A DNA stretch of 40,522 nt from Flavobacteriaceae bacterium UBA3179 (lineage in GTDB: Bacteria; Bacteroidota; Bacteroidia; Flavobacteriales; Flavobacteriaceae). Both the position numbers and the translations under genes were made by a program. This document shows, piece by piece, positions 17,193 to 25,992 of the stretch. The notes beneath the pieces were generated by a model. It did not search any database, was not told the DNA's origin, and saw only the letters and a list, made by a program, of their open reading frames with translations. Numbering within the stretch: position 1 is the first letter of the stretch; the number at the start of each line of letters is the position of its first letter. The stretch is taken from positions 7,012 through 47,533 of the forward strand of contig DEXR01000049.1 in NCBI GenBank assembly GCA_002364245.1, written 5' to 3'.

Positions 17193-17830
17193 AAGTTTGA
17201 TTGTATTGTGTTCAGTTTATTGATAAACTGTTGTAGTTGTTTTGTGTTTTTTAAGCCGGGTTTGTCCTCAAATTTGCTATTCACATCAATAGTAAAGATT
17301 GGTAGGTCAGTTTTTAGTATTTCTAAAAGCTGCTCTACTTCATCCAAACCGATCCCGCCACTGAGCACAAACGGCTTCTCTGAAGGGTATTTTTTTAGAA
17401 CACTCCAGTTAAATGTATAGCCATTTCCGCCTTTTTCTTTTCCTTTTGTGTCAAAAAGGAAAGCAGAAACATGGGGCTCATATTCTTTTAATACTGAAAA
17501 ATCAAAAGTGTCTTTTATGCCAAAAACTTTCCATATTTCACAACTTATCTCTTCTGAATTAGCCAGTTCTTCACAAAAGGAATGGGTTTCATCCCCGTGT
17601 AATTGAATAACGTCTAACTGAAATTGCTTTGCTTTGCTTAAAATTTCAGAAATAGTTGCATTAACAAAAACACCTACTTTTTTTACTTCAGAAGGAAGCA
17701 AAGGGATGTCACCTTCAAAGTTACGAGGCGAGCCTTCGTAAAAAATAAACCCTACATAATCCGGTTGCAGAGCAGTTACCTCCAATAGGTTGTGTTTCAT
17801 CCCACAGACTTTTAATTGAATGTTTTTCAT
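17189..17830 (-). CDS. trpF: Phosphoribosylanthranilate isomerase
   Basis: Converts N-(5'-phosphoribosyl)anthranilate to CdRP, the third step after chorismate. 213 residues; [10 protein letters not shown] near the start carries the catalytic Cys, [13 protein letters not shown] and VIQLHGDE are conserved barrel motifs, and [12 protein letters not shown] is the phosphate site. It overlaps trpC upstream and trpB downstream by 4 bp each (ATGA), an arrangement for translational coupling. It is a stand-alone gene here rather than fused to TrpC as in E. coli. Confidence 0.96.
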   Translation of the reverse strand: MKNIQLKVCGMKHNLLEVTALQPDYVGFIFYEGSPRNFEGDIPLLPSEVKKVGVFVNATISEILSKAKQFQLDVIQLHGDETHSFCEELANSEEISCEIWKVFGIKDTFDFSVLKEYEPHVSAFLFDTKGKEKGGNGYTFNWSVLKKYPSEKPFVLSGGIGLDEVEQLLEILKTDLPIFTIDVNSKFEDKPGLKNTKQLQQFINKLNTIQSNL

Positions 17831-18609
17831 TGTAGCTGATCTATAAACTGTTTGGCGCTTTCTCCCGGATTGCCAGTTTTCATAAATGTTTCACCTATTA
17901 GAAATCCTTTATAACCGTAGTTGCTCAAGGTTTTAATGGTTTCTGGGTTGCTAATGCCACTTTCCGAAACCTTCACAAAGTCATTCGGTATTTTTTCTGA
18001 AAGTCCTTTACTAATGTCAATAGAAACATCAAATGTTTTTAAATTTCGATTGTTTACACCTAGCATATCAACAGTTGGTAACAAGGACCGTTGAAGTTCT
18101 GCTTCGTTATGTACTTCTAATAAAACATCGAGACCTAATTGTTTAGCGATTTTTGAAAACTCTTTTAATTGATTATCGCTCAAGGAAGCAGCAATTAATA
18201 GAATGGCATCGGCTCCATAAGCTTTCGCTTCATAAATTTGATACGAATTAATGATGAATTCTTTACGTAACAGTGGAATATCCACACAGTTTCTAGCCAA
18301 GGCTAAGTCATCTAAGGATCCGCCAAAATATTTGGTGTCCGTTAAAACCGAAATGCCGCAAACGCCTGCATTGCGGTAACCTGTGACAACTTCGGGTAAA
18401 TTTACTTGATCATTGATAACCGATTTACTGGGCGAACGTCTTTTGTGTTCAGCGATAATCCCAGTGGTTGAATTGCGTAGCGAAGTAGCTAACGAAATAG
18501 GGTTGCGGTTAAATGCTTCCGATTTCTCTAAAAGGGTTATAGGAAAGAGCGTTTTTTTAGCGTTAACTTCCTTTATTTTATTCTGAATAATTTTGTCTAA
18601 AATAGTCAT
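17827..18609 (-). CDS. trpC: Indole-3-glycerol-phosphate synthase
   Basis: Closes CdRP to indole-3-glycerol phosphate with loss of CO2. 260 residues. IIAEHKRRSPSKSVI contains the catalytic lysine, LRKEFIINSYQIYEA the second active-site Lys region, LGVNNRNLKTF and VSESGISNPE are conserved late-barrel motifs. Its start is directly adjacent to the trpD stop (no gap) and its stop overlaps trpF by 4 bp. Confidence 0.97.
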   Translation of the reverse strand: MTILDKIIQNKIKEVNAKKTLFPITLLEKSEAFNRNPISLATSLRNSTTGIIAEHKRRSPSKSVINDQVNLPEVVTGYRNAGVCGISVLTDTKYFGGSLDDLALARNCVDIPLLRKEFIINSYQIYEAKAYGADAILLIAASLSDNQLKEFSKIAKQLGLDVLLEVHNEAELQRSLLPTVDMLGVNNRNLKTFDVSIDISKGLSEKIPNDFVKVSESGISNPETIKTLSNYGYKGFLIGETFMKTGNPGESAKQFIDQLQ

Positions 18610-19602
18610 TTAAGCGCTCAGTTTTTGAAGTTTTTGTAATACTTGTAGGGCTTTTCCAGACTGTAATGAATCTTTTGCTTTTTCAACTCCCGTTTCAATA
18701 CTACATTGATTCGCTACAGAAATAGCCATCCCAGCATTGACACAAACTACATTATTTTGCTGCTCGGTGCCGTTACCTGAAATAATATTCTTGAAAATTT
18801 TAGCAGAAGATGCTACCGTATCACCACCGTGAATATCGGATTGTCTGATGGTCTTAAATCCAAAATCTTCAGGTTGCATAATTTTTTCTGAAGCGTTCGA
18901 AATTACCTTTACGGGACCTGTCAATGAAATTTCATCATAGCCGTCCATCGCGTGTAATATCGCATAGTTTTTAGTGCTATTTTGATATAAATAACCGTAT
19001 AAACGAGCCAACTCCAGGTTAAAAACCCCCACTAATTGATTTTTTGGAAAAGCAGGATTTACCATAGGCCCCAACATGTTAAAGAAGGTTTTTACCGCTA
19101 AATCCCTTCTAATTGGGGCTACATTTTTCATAGCTGGGTGAAAAAGTGGCGCGTGTAAAATGCAAATTCCTGCTTGGTCTAAGCTTCGTTTTAAAAAGTC
19201 AGTTTCGTTACTGAATTTTATCCCCAGTTGCTCCATTACGTTGCTACTTCCGCTAATAGAAGAAACTCCATAATTACCGTGCTTGGTAACCAAAACATCG
19301 GCTCCTGCAGTTACAAAAGATGATAGTGTAGAAATATTAAAGGTGTCTTTGCTATCGCCTCCAGTTCCGCAAAGGTCGATGGTGTTATAACCTTTTAAGT
19401 CTACTGCAAGACACAAATCTAGCAGTGCATCACGAAAACCCTCTAGTTCTTCGAGCGTAACGTTTCGCATCATAAATACGGTTAAAAAAGCGGCTATTTG
19501 GCTTTGATTAAAATTTCCTTCACTAATAGAAACCAAAACGTTCCTAGCTTCTTCTTTGGTTAAGCGTTCATGATTTATAAGTCTATTAAGTACTTGTTTC
19601 AT
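18610..19602 (-). CDS. trpD: Anthranilate phosphoribosyltransferase
   Basis: Transfers phosphoribose from PRPP to anthranilate. 330 residues, with the hallmark DLCGTGGDSKDTFNIST (about residues 77-93) and KHGNYGVSSISGSSNVMEQLG downstream. First gene of the trp run in this window. The next gene upstream is cysS, not trpE or trpG as in many relatives, so anthranilate synthase must be encoded elsewhere or be absent. A -7 element 55 bp upstream suggests its own promoter. Confidence 0.97.
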   Translation of the reverse strand: MKQVLNRLINHERLTKEEARNVLVSISEGNFNQSQIAAFLTVFMMRNVTLEELEGFRDALLDLCLAVDLKGYNTIDLCGTGGDSKDTFNISTLSSFVTAGADVLVTKHGNYGVSSISGSSNVMEQLGIKFSNETDFLKRSLDQAGICILHAPLFHPAMKNVAPIRRDLAVKTFFNMLGPMVNPAFPKNQLVGVFNLELARLYGYLYQNSTKNYAILHAMDGYDEISLTGPVKVISNASEKIMQPEDFGFKTIRQSDIHGGDTVASSAKIFKNIISGNGTEQQNNVVCVNAGMAISVANQCSIETGVEKAKDSLQSGKALQVLQKLQKLSA

Positions 19603-19631
19603 TCTGTATTTAAATATTGCGTAACTGATAG

Positions 19632-19646
19632 TGGTTTAAAAAACCA
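19632..19646 (-). promoter_or_regulatory. Hairpin in the trpD leader
   Basis: Minus strand TGGTTT, TTT loop, AAACCA: perfect 6-bp stem 30 nt before the trpD ATG. No T-run follows, so it is not a terminator. The 202-bp interval has no leader peptide with Trp codons; the only ATGs on this strand open ATG-TAA and ATG-CTC-TAA. Confidence 0.3.
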
Positions 19647-19656
19647 ATTAGAGCAT

Positions 19657-19664
19657 CAAAAATA
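19657..19664 (-). promoter_or_regulatory. -7 promoter element of the trp operon
   Basis: Minus strand TATTTTTG, perfect TAnnTTTG match. The start of transcription would lie about 48 nt upstream of trpD, and the hairpin at 19632-19646 would be in the leader. No good -33 TTG. Confidence 0.4.
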
Positions 19665-19804
19665 TAGATTGCTTTTTTAAAAATAGTGTTCCTGCTAGTA
19701 TAAAATGCAGGTAAGGTTATTTCTAAAAAAAAGCTTTTTAAAATAGTAAACTGGGTTTTTACATTGAGAAACCTAGCTTACACAAAATCAGTAAAAAAAT
19801 GTGT

Positions 19805-21289
19805 TTAATTAAGTGAAAAGGTTGTGCCTTCTTTTCCGTCTTTAAGTTGTATCCCTGCTTTTTGCAATTCGTCCCGAATTCGGTCGCTCGTTGCAAAATC
19901 CTTATTGGCACGCGCTTGATCTCTAAGTTCGATAAGCAATTGAATGGCTTCATTTAATTTGTTACCATCTTGAGAACTGCTTTCTGCTATATCGACCAAT
20001 CCTAATACATCGAAAATAAAATCTTGCATAGTCTGTTGCACTATTTGCAAGTCTTTTTCAGTAATAGTTTCGTTGTTGTCTAATAACGCATTGATAAACT
20101 TAGCTGCTTCAAACAATTGTGCGATAAGAATAGGACTGTTAAAGTCGTCATTCATGGCATCATAACAAGATTGACGCCATCGGGTTACGTCTATACTACT
20201 ACTTTCAGATGTTTTTACGCCACCAATTGAGCGGTAAGCATCCATTAAGCGGTTAAACCCTTTTTCGGAAGCTTCTAACGCTTCTTTTGAAAAGTCTAAA
20301 ATGCTACGATACTGCGCTTGGTACATGAAAAACTTAACCACAGTTGGCGCAAACGGCTTGTTGAAAATATCATTGTTACCCGTAAACATATCTCTTGGAA
20401 GAATAAAGTTTCCGGTAGATTTAGACATTTTTTTTCCGTTTAGCGTAAGCATATTGGCGTGCATCCAGTAATTTACTGGATTTTGATCATTAGCAGCTTC
20501 GGCTTGTGCAATTTCACATTCGTGATGAGGGAACTTCAAATCCATTCCGCCACCATGAATATCAAATTGATTGCCTAAATATTTAGTGCTCATTACTGTA
20601 CATTCTAAATGCCAACCCGGAAAACCGTCACTCCAAGGTGATGGCCAGCGCATAATATGCTGTGGTTCGGCTTTTTTCCATAGTGCAAAATCCTGTGGAT
20701 TTTTCTTATCACTTTGGGCTGTCAATTCACGAGTGTTAGCGATCATATCCTCTAAATTCCGACCACTTAGAATACCGTAATGATGATCTTCGTTGTATTT
20801 CATCACATCAAAATAAACAGAGCCGTTTTTTTCATAGGCATAGCCTTGTTTAATGATGTTTTCTACAATTTGTATTTGCTCAATAATATGCCCTGTTGCC
20901 GTAGGTTCAATACTTGGTGGGTGTGCATTGAAGGTTTCCATAATAGTATGGAAATCGACCGTATATTTCTGAACCACTTCCATCGGTTCTATTTGCTCGA
21001 TACGGGCTTTCTTTAAAATAGGATCGTCCCCACTTTCACCGTCGTTTTCAAGATGTCCTGCATCGGTGATGTTACGGACATAGCGAACTTTATATCCAAG
21101 ATGTTTTAAATAACGAAAAACAAGATCGAACGATAAAAACGTACGGCAATTCCCTAAATGTACATTACTATAAACAGTTGGGCCACATACGTACATACCG
21201 ATAGCGCCTTCGTTTATAGGTGTAAATTTCTCTTTCTGTTTAGAAATGGAATTGTAAATGGTAAGTTCTTGATCTTCGTAACGTTTCAT
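19805..21289 (-). CDS. cysS: Cysteinyl-tRNA synthetase
   Basis: Charges tRNA-Cys. 494 residues. [20 protein letters not shown] holds the zinc-binding Cys and the HIGH-type motif as [13 protein letters not shown] and [13 protein letters not shown] supply further zinc ligands, and [10 protein letters not shown] (about residue 284) is the KMSKS loop. The C-terminal helical and anticodon-binding region is complete ([20 protein letters not shown]). It lies 28 bp downstream of folE on the same strand and probably shares its promoter. Confidence 0.97.
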   Translation of the reverse strand: MKRYEDQELTIYNSISKQKEKFTPINEGAIGMYVCGPTVYSNVHLGNCRTFLSFDLVFRYLKHLGYKVRYVRNITDAGHLENDGESGDDPILKKARIEQIEPMEVVQKYTVDFHTIMETFNAHPPSIEPTATGHIIEQIQIVENIIKQGYAYEKNGSVYFDVMKYNEDHHYGILSGRNLEDMIANTRELTAQSDKKNPQDFALWKKAEPQHIMRWPSPWSDGFPGWHLECTVMSTKYLGNQFDIHGGGMDLKFPHHECEIAQAEAANDQNPVNYWMHANMLTLNGKKMSKSTGNFILPRDMFTGNNDIFNKPFAPTVVKFFMYQAQYRSILDFSKEALEASEKGFNRLMDAYRSIGGVKTSESSSIDVTRWRQSCYDAMNDDFNSPILIAQLFEAAKFINALLDNNETITEKDLQIVQQTMQDFIFDVLGLVDIAESSSQDGNKLNEAIQLLIELRDQARANKDFATSDRIRDELQKAGIQLKDGKEGTTFSLN

Positions 21290-21317
21290 CTAATTGAGTA
21301 AAGTTTCAACTTAAATA

Positions 21318-21995
21318 TTAAAATTCAGTATCGAGATTGATATAATCTAAAAAGTCGCGTCGTGTTTCGGGGTTTTTAAATTTTCCGCCGAACTCACTGG
21401 TAACTGTACTGCTGTCTATATCGCGTATTCCTCTAGAATTAACACATAAATGCTTTGCATCGATTACACAGGCAACATCTTCGGTATTTAATACTTTTTG
21501 TAATTCTTTGACTACTTGCATGGTTAGGCGTTCTTGTACCTGTGGTCGTTTTGCAAAATAATCGACTATACGGTTCATTTTTGAAAGGCCAACAACGGTT
21601 CCGTTTGAAATGTAAGCGATATGTGCTTTTCCAACTATTGGAAGCAAATGGTGCTCGCAAGTAGAGTAGAGGGTGATGTTTTTTTCAACTAACATTTCAC
21701 CATATTTGTACTTATTGTCAAAAGTTGAGGCCTTTGGTTTTCTATCAGGGTGCAAGCCTCCGAAAATCTCTTGAACAAACATTTTAGCAACTCTGTTTGG
21801 TGTACCTTTAAGGCTGTCATCGGTTAAATCGAGACCTAGTGTATTCATAATATTATGAACATCTTTTTTAATTCGTTCAATTTTTTCAATATCACTAAGT
21901 TCAAAGGCATCGGGGCGCAATGGAGTATCTGTAGAACTCCCTACGTGGTCATCGCCCATGGCTTCAATATCTTTAAGCTGTTTTTCTAAATCCAT
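21318..21995 (-). CDS. folE: GTP cyclohydrolase I
   Basis: Converts GTP to 7,8-dihydroneopterin triphosphate, the first step toward folate and pterins. 225 residues. The zinc and active-site motif TLYSTCEHHLLPIVGKAHI lies near residues 109-127 and AKRPQVQERLTMQV plus DVACVIDAKHLCVNSRG supply the second zinc Cys and substrate residues. The C-terminal TVTSEFGGKFKNPETRRDFL is typical of type IA. A perfect -7 element lies 31 bp upstream. cysS follows after 28 bp. Confidence 0.97.
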   Translation of the reverse strand: MDLEKQLKDIEAMGDDHVGSSTDTPLRPDAFELSDIEKIERIKKDVHNIMNTLGLDLTDDSLKGTPNRVAKMFVQEIFGGLHPDRKPKASTFDNKYKYGEMLVEKNITLYSTCEHHLLPIVGKAHIAYISNGTVVGLSKMNRIVDYFAKRPQVQERLTMQVVKELQKVLNTEDVACVIDAKHLCVNSRGIRDIDSSTVTSEFGGKFKNPETRRDFLDYINLDTEF

Positions 21996-22026
21996 TTTAT
22001 GTTACATGTGAACTAAATAATGGTTG

Positions 22027-22034
22027 CAAAGATA
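22027..22034 (-). promoter_or_regulatory. -7 promoter element of folE-cysS
   Basis: Minus strand TATCTTTG, a perfect TAnnTTTG match, 31 bp upstream of the folE ATG. Confidence 0.5.
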
Positions 22035-22115
22035 CACATTCGATACATGCTATGAAAAATTGGTATCACTATTTTTAATGTTGAAATTCGGTCTTTTTAT
22101 ACCCCTTTTAAAATT

Positions 22116-22146
22116 AAAAAACCCTACGATATTCGCAGGGTTTTAA
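22116..22146 (-). terminator. Intrinsic terminator of the DUF1573 gene
   Basis: AAAACCCT (22118-22125) and AGGGTTTT (22137-22144) enclose a second short stem CGA/TCG. On the minus strand the hairpin is followed by TTTT. It sits beyond the AT dinucleotide tract and could also work from the plus side. Confidence 0.75.
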
Positions 22147-22147
22147 A

Positions 22148-22170
22148 ATATATATATATATATATATATA
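22148..22170. repeat. AT dinucleotide microsatellite, 11.5 units
   Basis: An uninterrupted (AT)11A tract lies between the DUF1573 stop codon (22178) and its terminator hairpin. Such tracts are rare in bacterial genomes and prone to slippage. Here it is transcribed but untranslated. Confidence 0.95.
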
Positions 22171-22177
22171 CTGTTAT

Positions 22178-22573
22178 TTATTTAGTCTTTTCCAGAACAC
22201 TTTTGTCGTCAGATAAGACAGTACCTTTTATCTTCAGGGCTTTAACAGGTTCGTCTGCATTCGAGTAAACTGTAACGGTTTTTCTAATGGGTCCCACACG
22301 GTTTGTATCATATTTAACCTGAATAGTACTAGATGCTCCTGGAGCAACGGCACCTTCTGGTTTTTTAGGGACAGTACAACCGCAACTGGATTTAACATCA
22401 GTAACTACTAATGGTTCGTCTCCAACGTTGGTAAATTCAAATACACGAACACCATCACTACCTTTTGCGATTTCGCCGTAATCTATTGTCTCAGACTTAA
22501 ATTCAAATTTTGCTTGGGCGTTTGCGGCAAATCCAAAAAGTGCTACAAATGCAATTAATGCTAATTTTTTCAT
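22178..22573 (-). CDS. DUF1573 secreted protein
   Basis: 131 residues from ATG 22573, chosen because it starts the signal peptide MKKLALIAFVALFGFAANAQA; the frame stays open 18 codons further upstream. The mature part is one Ig-like DUF1573 domain with its hallmark DVKSSCGCTVPKKPEGAVAPG (paired Cys around residue 64). Families with DUF1573 are abundant periplasmic or surface proteins in Bacteroidota; function is unknown. Transcribed away from valS, with a 3' untranslated AT microsatellite before the terminator. Confidence 0.9.
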   Translation of the reverse strand: MKKLALIAFVALFGFAANAQAKFEFKSETIDYGEIAKGSDGVRVFEFTNVGDEPLVVTDVKSSCGCTVPKKPEGAVAPGASSTIQVKYDTNRVGPIRKTVTVYSNADEPVKALKIKGTVLSDDKSVLEKTK

Positions 22574-22664
22574 GATTTCTAAAATTTTAGAGTATGCTAA
22601 TGTACATATCTTTGGTACAATCTGCAAAATAAGTTATTCACTTTTATAATCTTGCAGATATAGC

Positions 22665-22672
22665 TACTTTTG
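22665..22672 (+). promoter_or_regulatory. -7 promoter element of valS
   Basis: TACTTTTG, perfect TAnnTTTG match, 30 bp upstream of the valS ATG. TTTT at 22642-22645 sits at the -33 spacing. Confidence 0.5.
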
Positions 22673-22702
22673 TAGGCAATAGTTCAAAAATTAGACCAAA
22701 TT

Positions 22703-25333
22703 ATGGCAGTAGTAGCAAAATATAGTGCTCAAGACGTTGAAAACAAATGGTATAGCCATTGGATGGAAAATGGATATTTTCATTCTGAAGTAAATGAAAA
22801 AGAACCTTATGCTATTGTAATACCCCCGCCAAACGTAACGGGAGTATTACATATGGGGCATATGCTTAATAATACCATTCAAGATGTATTAATACGTAGA
22901 GCTCGTTTAAAAGGCTACAATGCTTGCTGGGTGCCAGGTACAGACCATGCTTCTATTGCAACCGAAGCCAAGGTAGTTGCTAAATTAAAAAGCGAAGGGA
23001 TTGATAAAAACAGCCTGACACGTGAAGATTTCTTAGAACATGCTTGGGAATGGACGCATAAGCACGGAGGGATTATTCTAGATCAATTGAAGAAACTTGG
23101 AGCTTCCTGCGACTGGGAGCGTACTAAATTTACAATGGATGACGATATGTCAGCGTCTGTAATCAAGGTTTTTGTTGATTTATATAAAAAAGGACACGTA
23201 TATCGCGGGTACCGAATGGTAAACTGGGATCCCCAGGCCAAAACTACATTGTCCGATGAAGAGGTGGTTCACATTGAAAAACAAGGTAATTTATACTATC
23301 TAAACTATAAAATTGAAGGAAGTGATGAGTCGTTAACCATTGCAACTACACGTCCTGAAACTATATTAGGTGATAGCGCAATCTGTATAAACCCAAATGA
23401 TGAGCGTTTTACGCACCTTAAAGGGAAAAAGGCAATTGTACCTATCTGTAATCGAGTTATTCCTATTATTGAAGATGAATATGTTGATCTTGAGTTTGGT
23501 ACGGGTTGTTTAAAAGTAACGCCTGCGCACGATGAGAATGATAAAATGTTGGGCGATAAGCATAACTTGGAAGTTATTGATATTTTAAATGACGATGCTA
23601 CGTTAAACGAATATGGTCTTCATTTTAAAGGAAAGGATCGTTTTGTAGTTAGAAAAGAAATTGTAGCCGAATTAAAAGAACTCGGCGTTCTCGATAAAAT
23701 TGAGCAACACACCAATAAAATAGGAACGAGCGAACGTACTGGTGCCGTAATTGAACCAAAGTTGAGCGACCAATGGTTCTTAAAAATGAAAGAACTAGCA
23801 AAACCTGCTTTAGACGCTGTACTTGAAAAAGACATTAAATTAGTTCCTGAAAAATTTATCAATACGTACCGCCATTGGATGGAAAATGTTCGTGATTGGA
23901 ATATTTCACGTCAATTGTGGTGGGGACATCAAATTCCTGCGTATTACTACGGAAACGGGAAAGAAGACTTTGTTGTTGCCGAAACTGCTGAAGAAGCTTT
24001 GCAGATAGCAAAAGAAAAATCGGGCAATGCAGACTTGAAAGCAACCGATTTAATTCAAGATGCCGATGCGCTGGATACTTGGTTTTCATCTTGGTTGTGG
24101 CCAATTAGTGTTTTTAACGGAATTCTAGAGCCGGATAATGATGAGATAAATTATTATTACCCTACGAAAGACTTAGTGACCGCACCAGAGATTTTATTCT
24201 TCTGGGTGGCGCGTATGATTATCGCTGGGTACGAATACCGCGACGAAAAACCATTTAGCAGTGTTTATTTAACTGGAATTGTACGCGATAAACAACGTCG
24301 CAAGATGAGTAAATCCTTAGGAAACTCACCAGACCCTATCGAATTAATGAATAAATACGGAGCTGATGGCGTTCGTGTGGGGATGTTATTGAGTTCACCT
24401 GCCGGAAACGATTTGATGTTCGAAGAAGACCTGTGTAAACAGGGTAGTGGTTTTGTAAATAAAATATGGAATGCGTACCGACTAATTGATGGTTGGGAAA
24501 TTTCCGAAGAAAAAGAAGAAACTGAAACCGATATTATTGCCATTAATTGGTATAAAAACAAATTTGCAAAAACCATCACCGAAATAGAAGATCATTACAG
24601 CAAATATCGAATTAGCGATGCGCTAATGGCTACTTATAAGTTGGTTTGGGACGATTTCTGTTCGTGGTTGTTAGAGATGGTGAAACCAGGATTTGGAGAG
24701 CCTATTTCGGCGACAACCTATAAAAAAGTAATTGAGGTATTAGAAGACAATCTAAAAATACTACATCCGTTTGTTCCTTTTATTTCTGAAGAAATTTGGC
24801 AAAACATTACAAAACGTTCTAAAGATGAAGCTTTGATTGTTGCCGAATGGCCAACCGATACTGAGTATGACGAAAAAATAATTAAAGAGTTCGAGTTTGC
24901 TTCGGAAGTAATTTCAGGAATTCGAACGATTAGAAAAGAAAAGAACATTTCATTTAAAGATACCATTTCGGTGTCTGTAATCAATAATGAAAAGGTAGAT
25001 GCTACGTTCGATTCAGTAATAAAGAAGTTAGGGAACCTTTCTGAGTTAAATTATATTTCAGAAAAAATTGATGGTGCTTTGACCTTCAGAATTAAAAGTA
25101 ATGAATACTTTGTACCTATTGAAGGGGCAATCGATGTTGAAGACGAAATTGCTAAGCTAAGCGAAGAGTTAAAATATACCGAAGGCTTTTTAAAAAGTGT
25201 GCAAGGCAAGTTAAAAAACGAACGTTTTGTAAATAATGCGCCCGAAAAGGTAGTGGCTATGGAAAAGCAAAAAGAAGCAGATGCGTTGGCTAAAATAGAA
25301 ACGTTGAAAACCAGTTTGGCTACTTTAAAATAA
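22703..25333 (+). CDS. valS: Valyl-tRNA synthetase
   Basis: Charges tRNA-Val and edits threonine mischarging. 876 residues. The HIGH motif is HMGH at residues 50-53 (PPPNVTGVLHMGHMLNNT). The CP1 editing domain includes LTIATTRPETILGDSAI. The catalytic core shows RDWNISRQLWWGHQIPA and the KMSKS loop KMSKS at 534-538 (RRKMSKSLGNSPDPIEL). A C-terminal coiled coil (about 810-876) matches the ValRS tRNA-binding arm. Complete and of usual length. Monocistronic or followed loosely by the small gene at 25431. Confidence 0.98.
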   Translation: MAVVAKYSAQDVENKWYSHWMENGYFHSEVNEKEPYAIVIPPPNVTGVLHMGHMLNNTIQDVLIRRARLKGYNACWVPGTDHASIATEAKVVAKLKSEGIDKNSLTREDFLEHAWEWTHKHGGIILDQLKKLGASCDWERTKFTMDDDMSASVIKVFVDLYKKGHVYRGYRMVNWDPQAKTTLSDEEVVHIEKQGNLYYLNYKIEGSDESLTIATTRPETILGDSAICINPNDERFTHLKGKKAIVPICNRVIPIIEDEYVDLEFGTGCLKVTPAHDENDKMLGDKHNLEVIDILNDDATLNEYGLHFKGKDRFVVRKEIVAELKELGVLDKIEQHTNKIGTSERTGAVIEPKLSDQWFLKMKELAKPALDAVLEKDIKLVPEKFINTYRHWMENVRDWNISRQLWWGHQIPAYYYGNGKEDFVVAETAEEALQIAKEKSGNADLKATDLIQDADALDTWFSSWLWPISVFNGILEPDNDEINYYYPTKDLVTAPEILFFWVARMIIAGYEYRDEKPFSSVYLTGIVRDKQRRKMSKSLGNSPDPIELMNKYGADGVRVGMLLSSPAGNDLMFEEDLCKQGSGFVNKIWNAYRLIDGWEISEEKEETETDIIAINWYKNKFAKTITEIEDHYSKYRISDALMATYKLVWDDFCSWLLEMVKPGFGEPISATTYKKVIEVLEDNLKILHPFVPFISEEIWQNITKRSKDEALIVAEWPTDTEYDEKIIKEFEFASEVISGIRTIRKEKNISFKDTISVSVINNEKVDATFDSVIKKLGNLSELNYISEKIDGALTFRIKSNEYFVPIEGAIDVEDEIAKLSEELKYTEGFLKSVQGKLKNERFVNNAPEKVVAMEKQKEADALAKIETLKTSLATLK

Positions 25334-25430
25334 GTTAAAGCCGTTAAATTTTCTTAATTTCCTATAAATAAGGCGTTAATTTCCTTTTAAAATCAATCGT
25401 TTGGCTGTAATTTGAGTAAAAATTTAAATT

Positions 25431-25673
25431 ATGGATCAAGCTAAGTACGACCAAATGCAAGGTATGTTGAATAAGTTGGAAGACATTAAAAACAGCCAAG
25501 AAAGCATAATCGATAAGATTAATCACGTAATTACCGATCTTTTCCAGAACCCTGATAAGGATTTAGAAAAAGCTATGGAAGTTGCACACGAAAAGGCTTC
25601 GGCTAATGTGGATAAGATTGCAGAAGCTATTGATGAGTATGAAATAAAGTTCAATAAAGCGCAACAGCAATAA
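25431..25673 (+). CDS. Small helical protein of unknown function
   Basis: 80 residues: MDQAKYDQMQGMLNKLEDIK at the start, then a heptad-like pattern (SIIDKINHVITDLFQN) and KAMEVAHEKASANVDKIAEAI. No Cys or Trp, no signal, no membrane segment. Predicted to be two or three amphipathic helices, possibly oligomeric. I do not recognise a family. It lies 97 bp after valS on the same strand and ends at a shared bidirectional terminator. Coding is supported by ATG start, codon use and conserved-looking hydrophobic spacing, not by function. Confidence 0.7.
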   Translation: MDQAKYDQMQGMLNKLEDIKNSQESIIDKINHVITDLFQNPDKDLEKAMEVAHEKASANVDKIAEAIDEYEIKFNKAQQQ

Positions 25674-25690
25674 TTGAAATAAACAATTTA

Positions 25691-25724
25691 AAAAGCTTCA
25701 ATTTTAATTAATTGGAGCTTTTTT
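25691..25724. terminator. Bidirectional intrinsic terminator
   Basis: AAAAGCTTCAATT (25691-25703), loop TTAATT, AATTGGAGCTTTT (25710-25722): a 13-bp stem with one G-U pair, T-run on plus and A-run upstream. It separates the 80-residue gene (plus) from the ACBP gene (minus), whose stop codon begins at 25723 on the T-run. Confidence 0.85.
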
Positions 25725-25992
25725 ATTTTCGGTAAAGAAAATAGGTGTTTACAGCTTCTATATACTTTATCTTGGCTTCGCGGGTCGTCATTCCCCTAGT
25801 TTGAAACAAGGCATTTGTTTTAAAAGCTGATATAAGTGGTTTTCTACTGCGACGTGTAGAATCATCATCGCTTGTGGCTCTTTTGTAATATGCATATAAA
25901 CGCAACAGAACGTCTGCTGGAAACGGCTCAGTATGCTCATTGATACTATCAACCGCTTTTTGAAACGCAGTATCTAATTCTTTATCGTTCAT
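25723..25992 (-). CDS. Acyl-CoA-binding protein (ACBP)
   Basis: 89 residues, the usual size of a single ACBP domain. Visible family features: LDTAFQKAVDSI in helix 1, LLRLYAYYKRAT (the conserved YxYYKxAT acyl-CoA contact), KPLISAFKTNALFQTRGMT, and AKIKYIEAVNTYF in the last helix. The protein binds long-chain acyl-CoA in the cytosol. The start overlaps the psd stop by 4 bp, placing it at the end of a phospholipid-synthesis operon, which fits an acyl-carrier role. Confidence 0.92.
   Translation of the reverse strand: MNDKELDTAFQKAVDSINEHTEPFPADVLLRLYAYYKRATSDDDSTRRSRKPLISAFKTNALFQTRGMTTREAKIKYIEAVNTYFLYRK

Noticed and set aside
19725..19745. A/T-rich symmetric element with AAGCTT between cysS and trpD
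   Set aside because: No loop and almost no GC in the stem, so not a credible terminator or attenuator.
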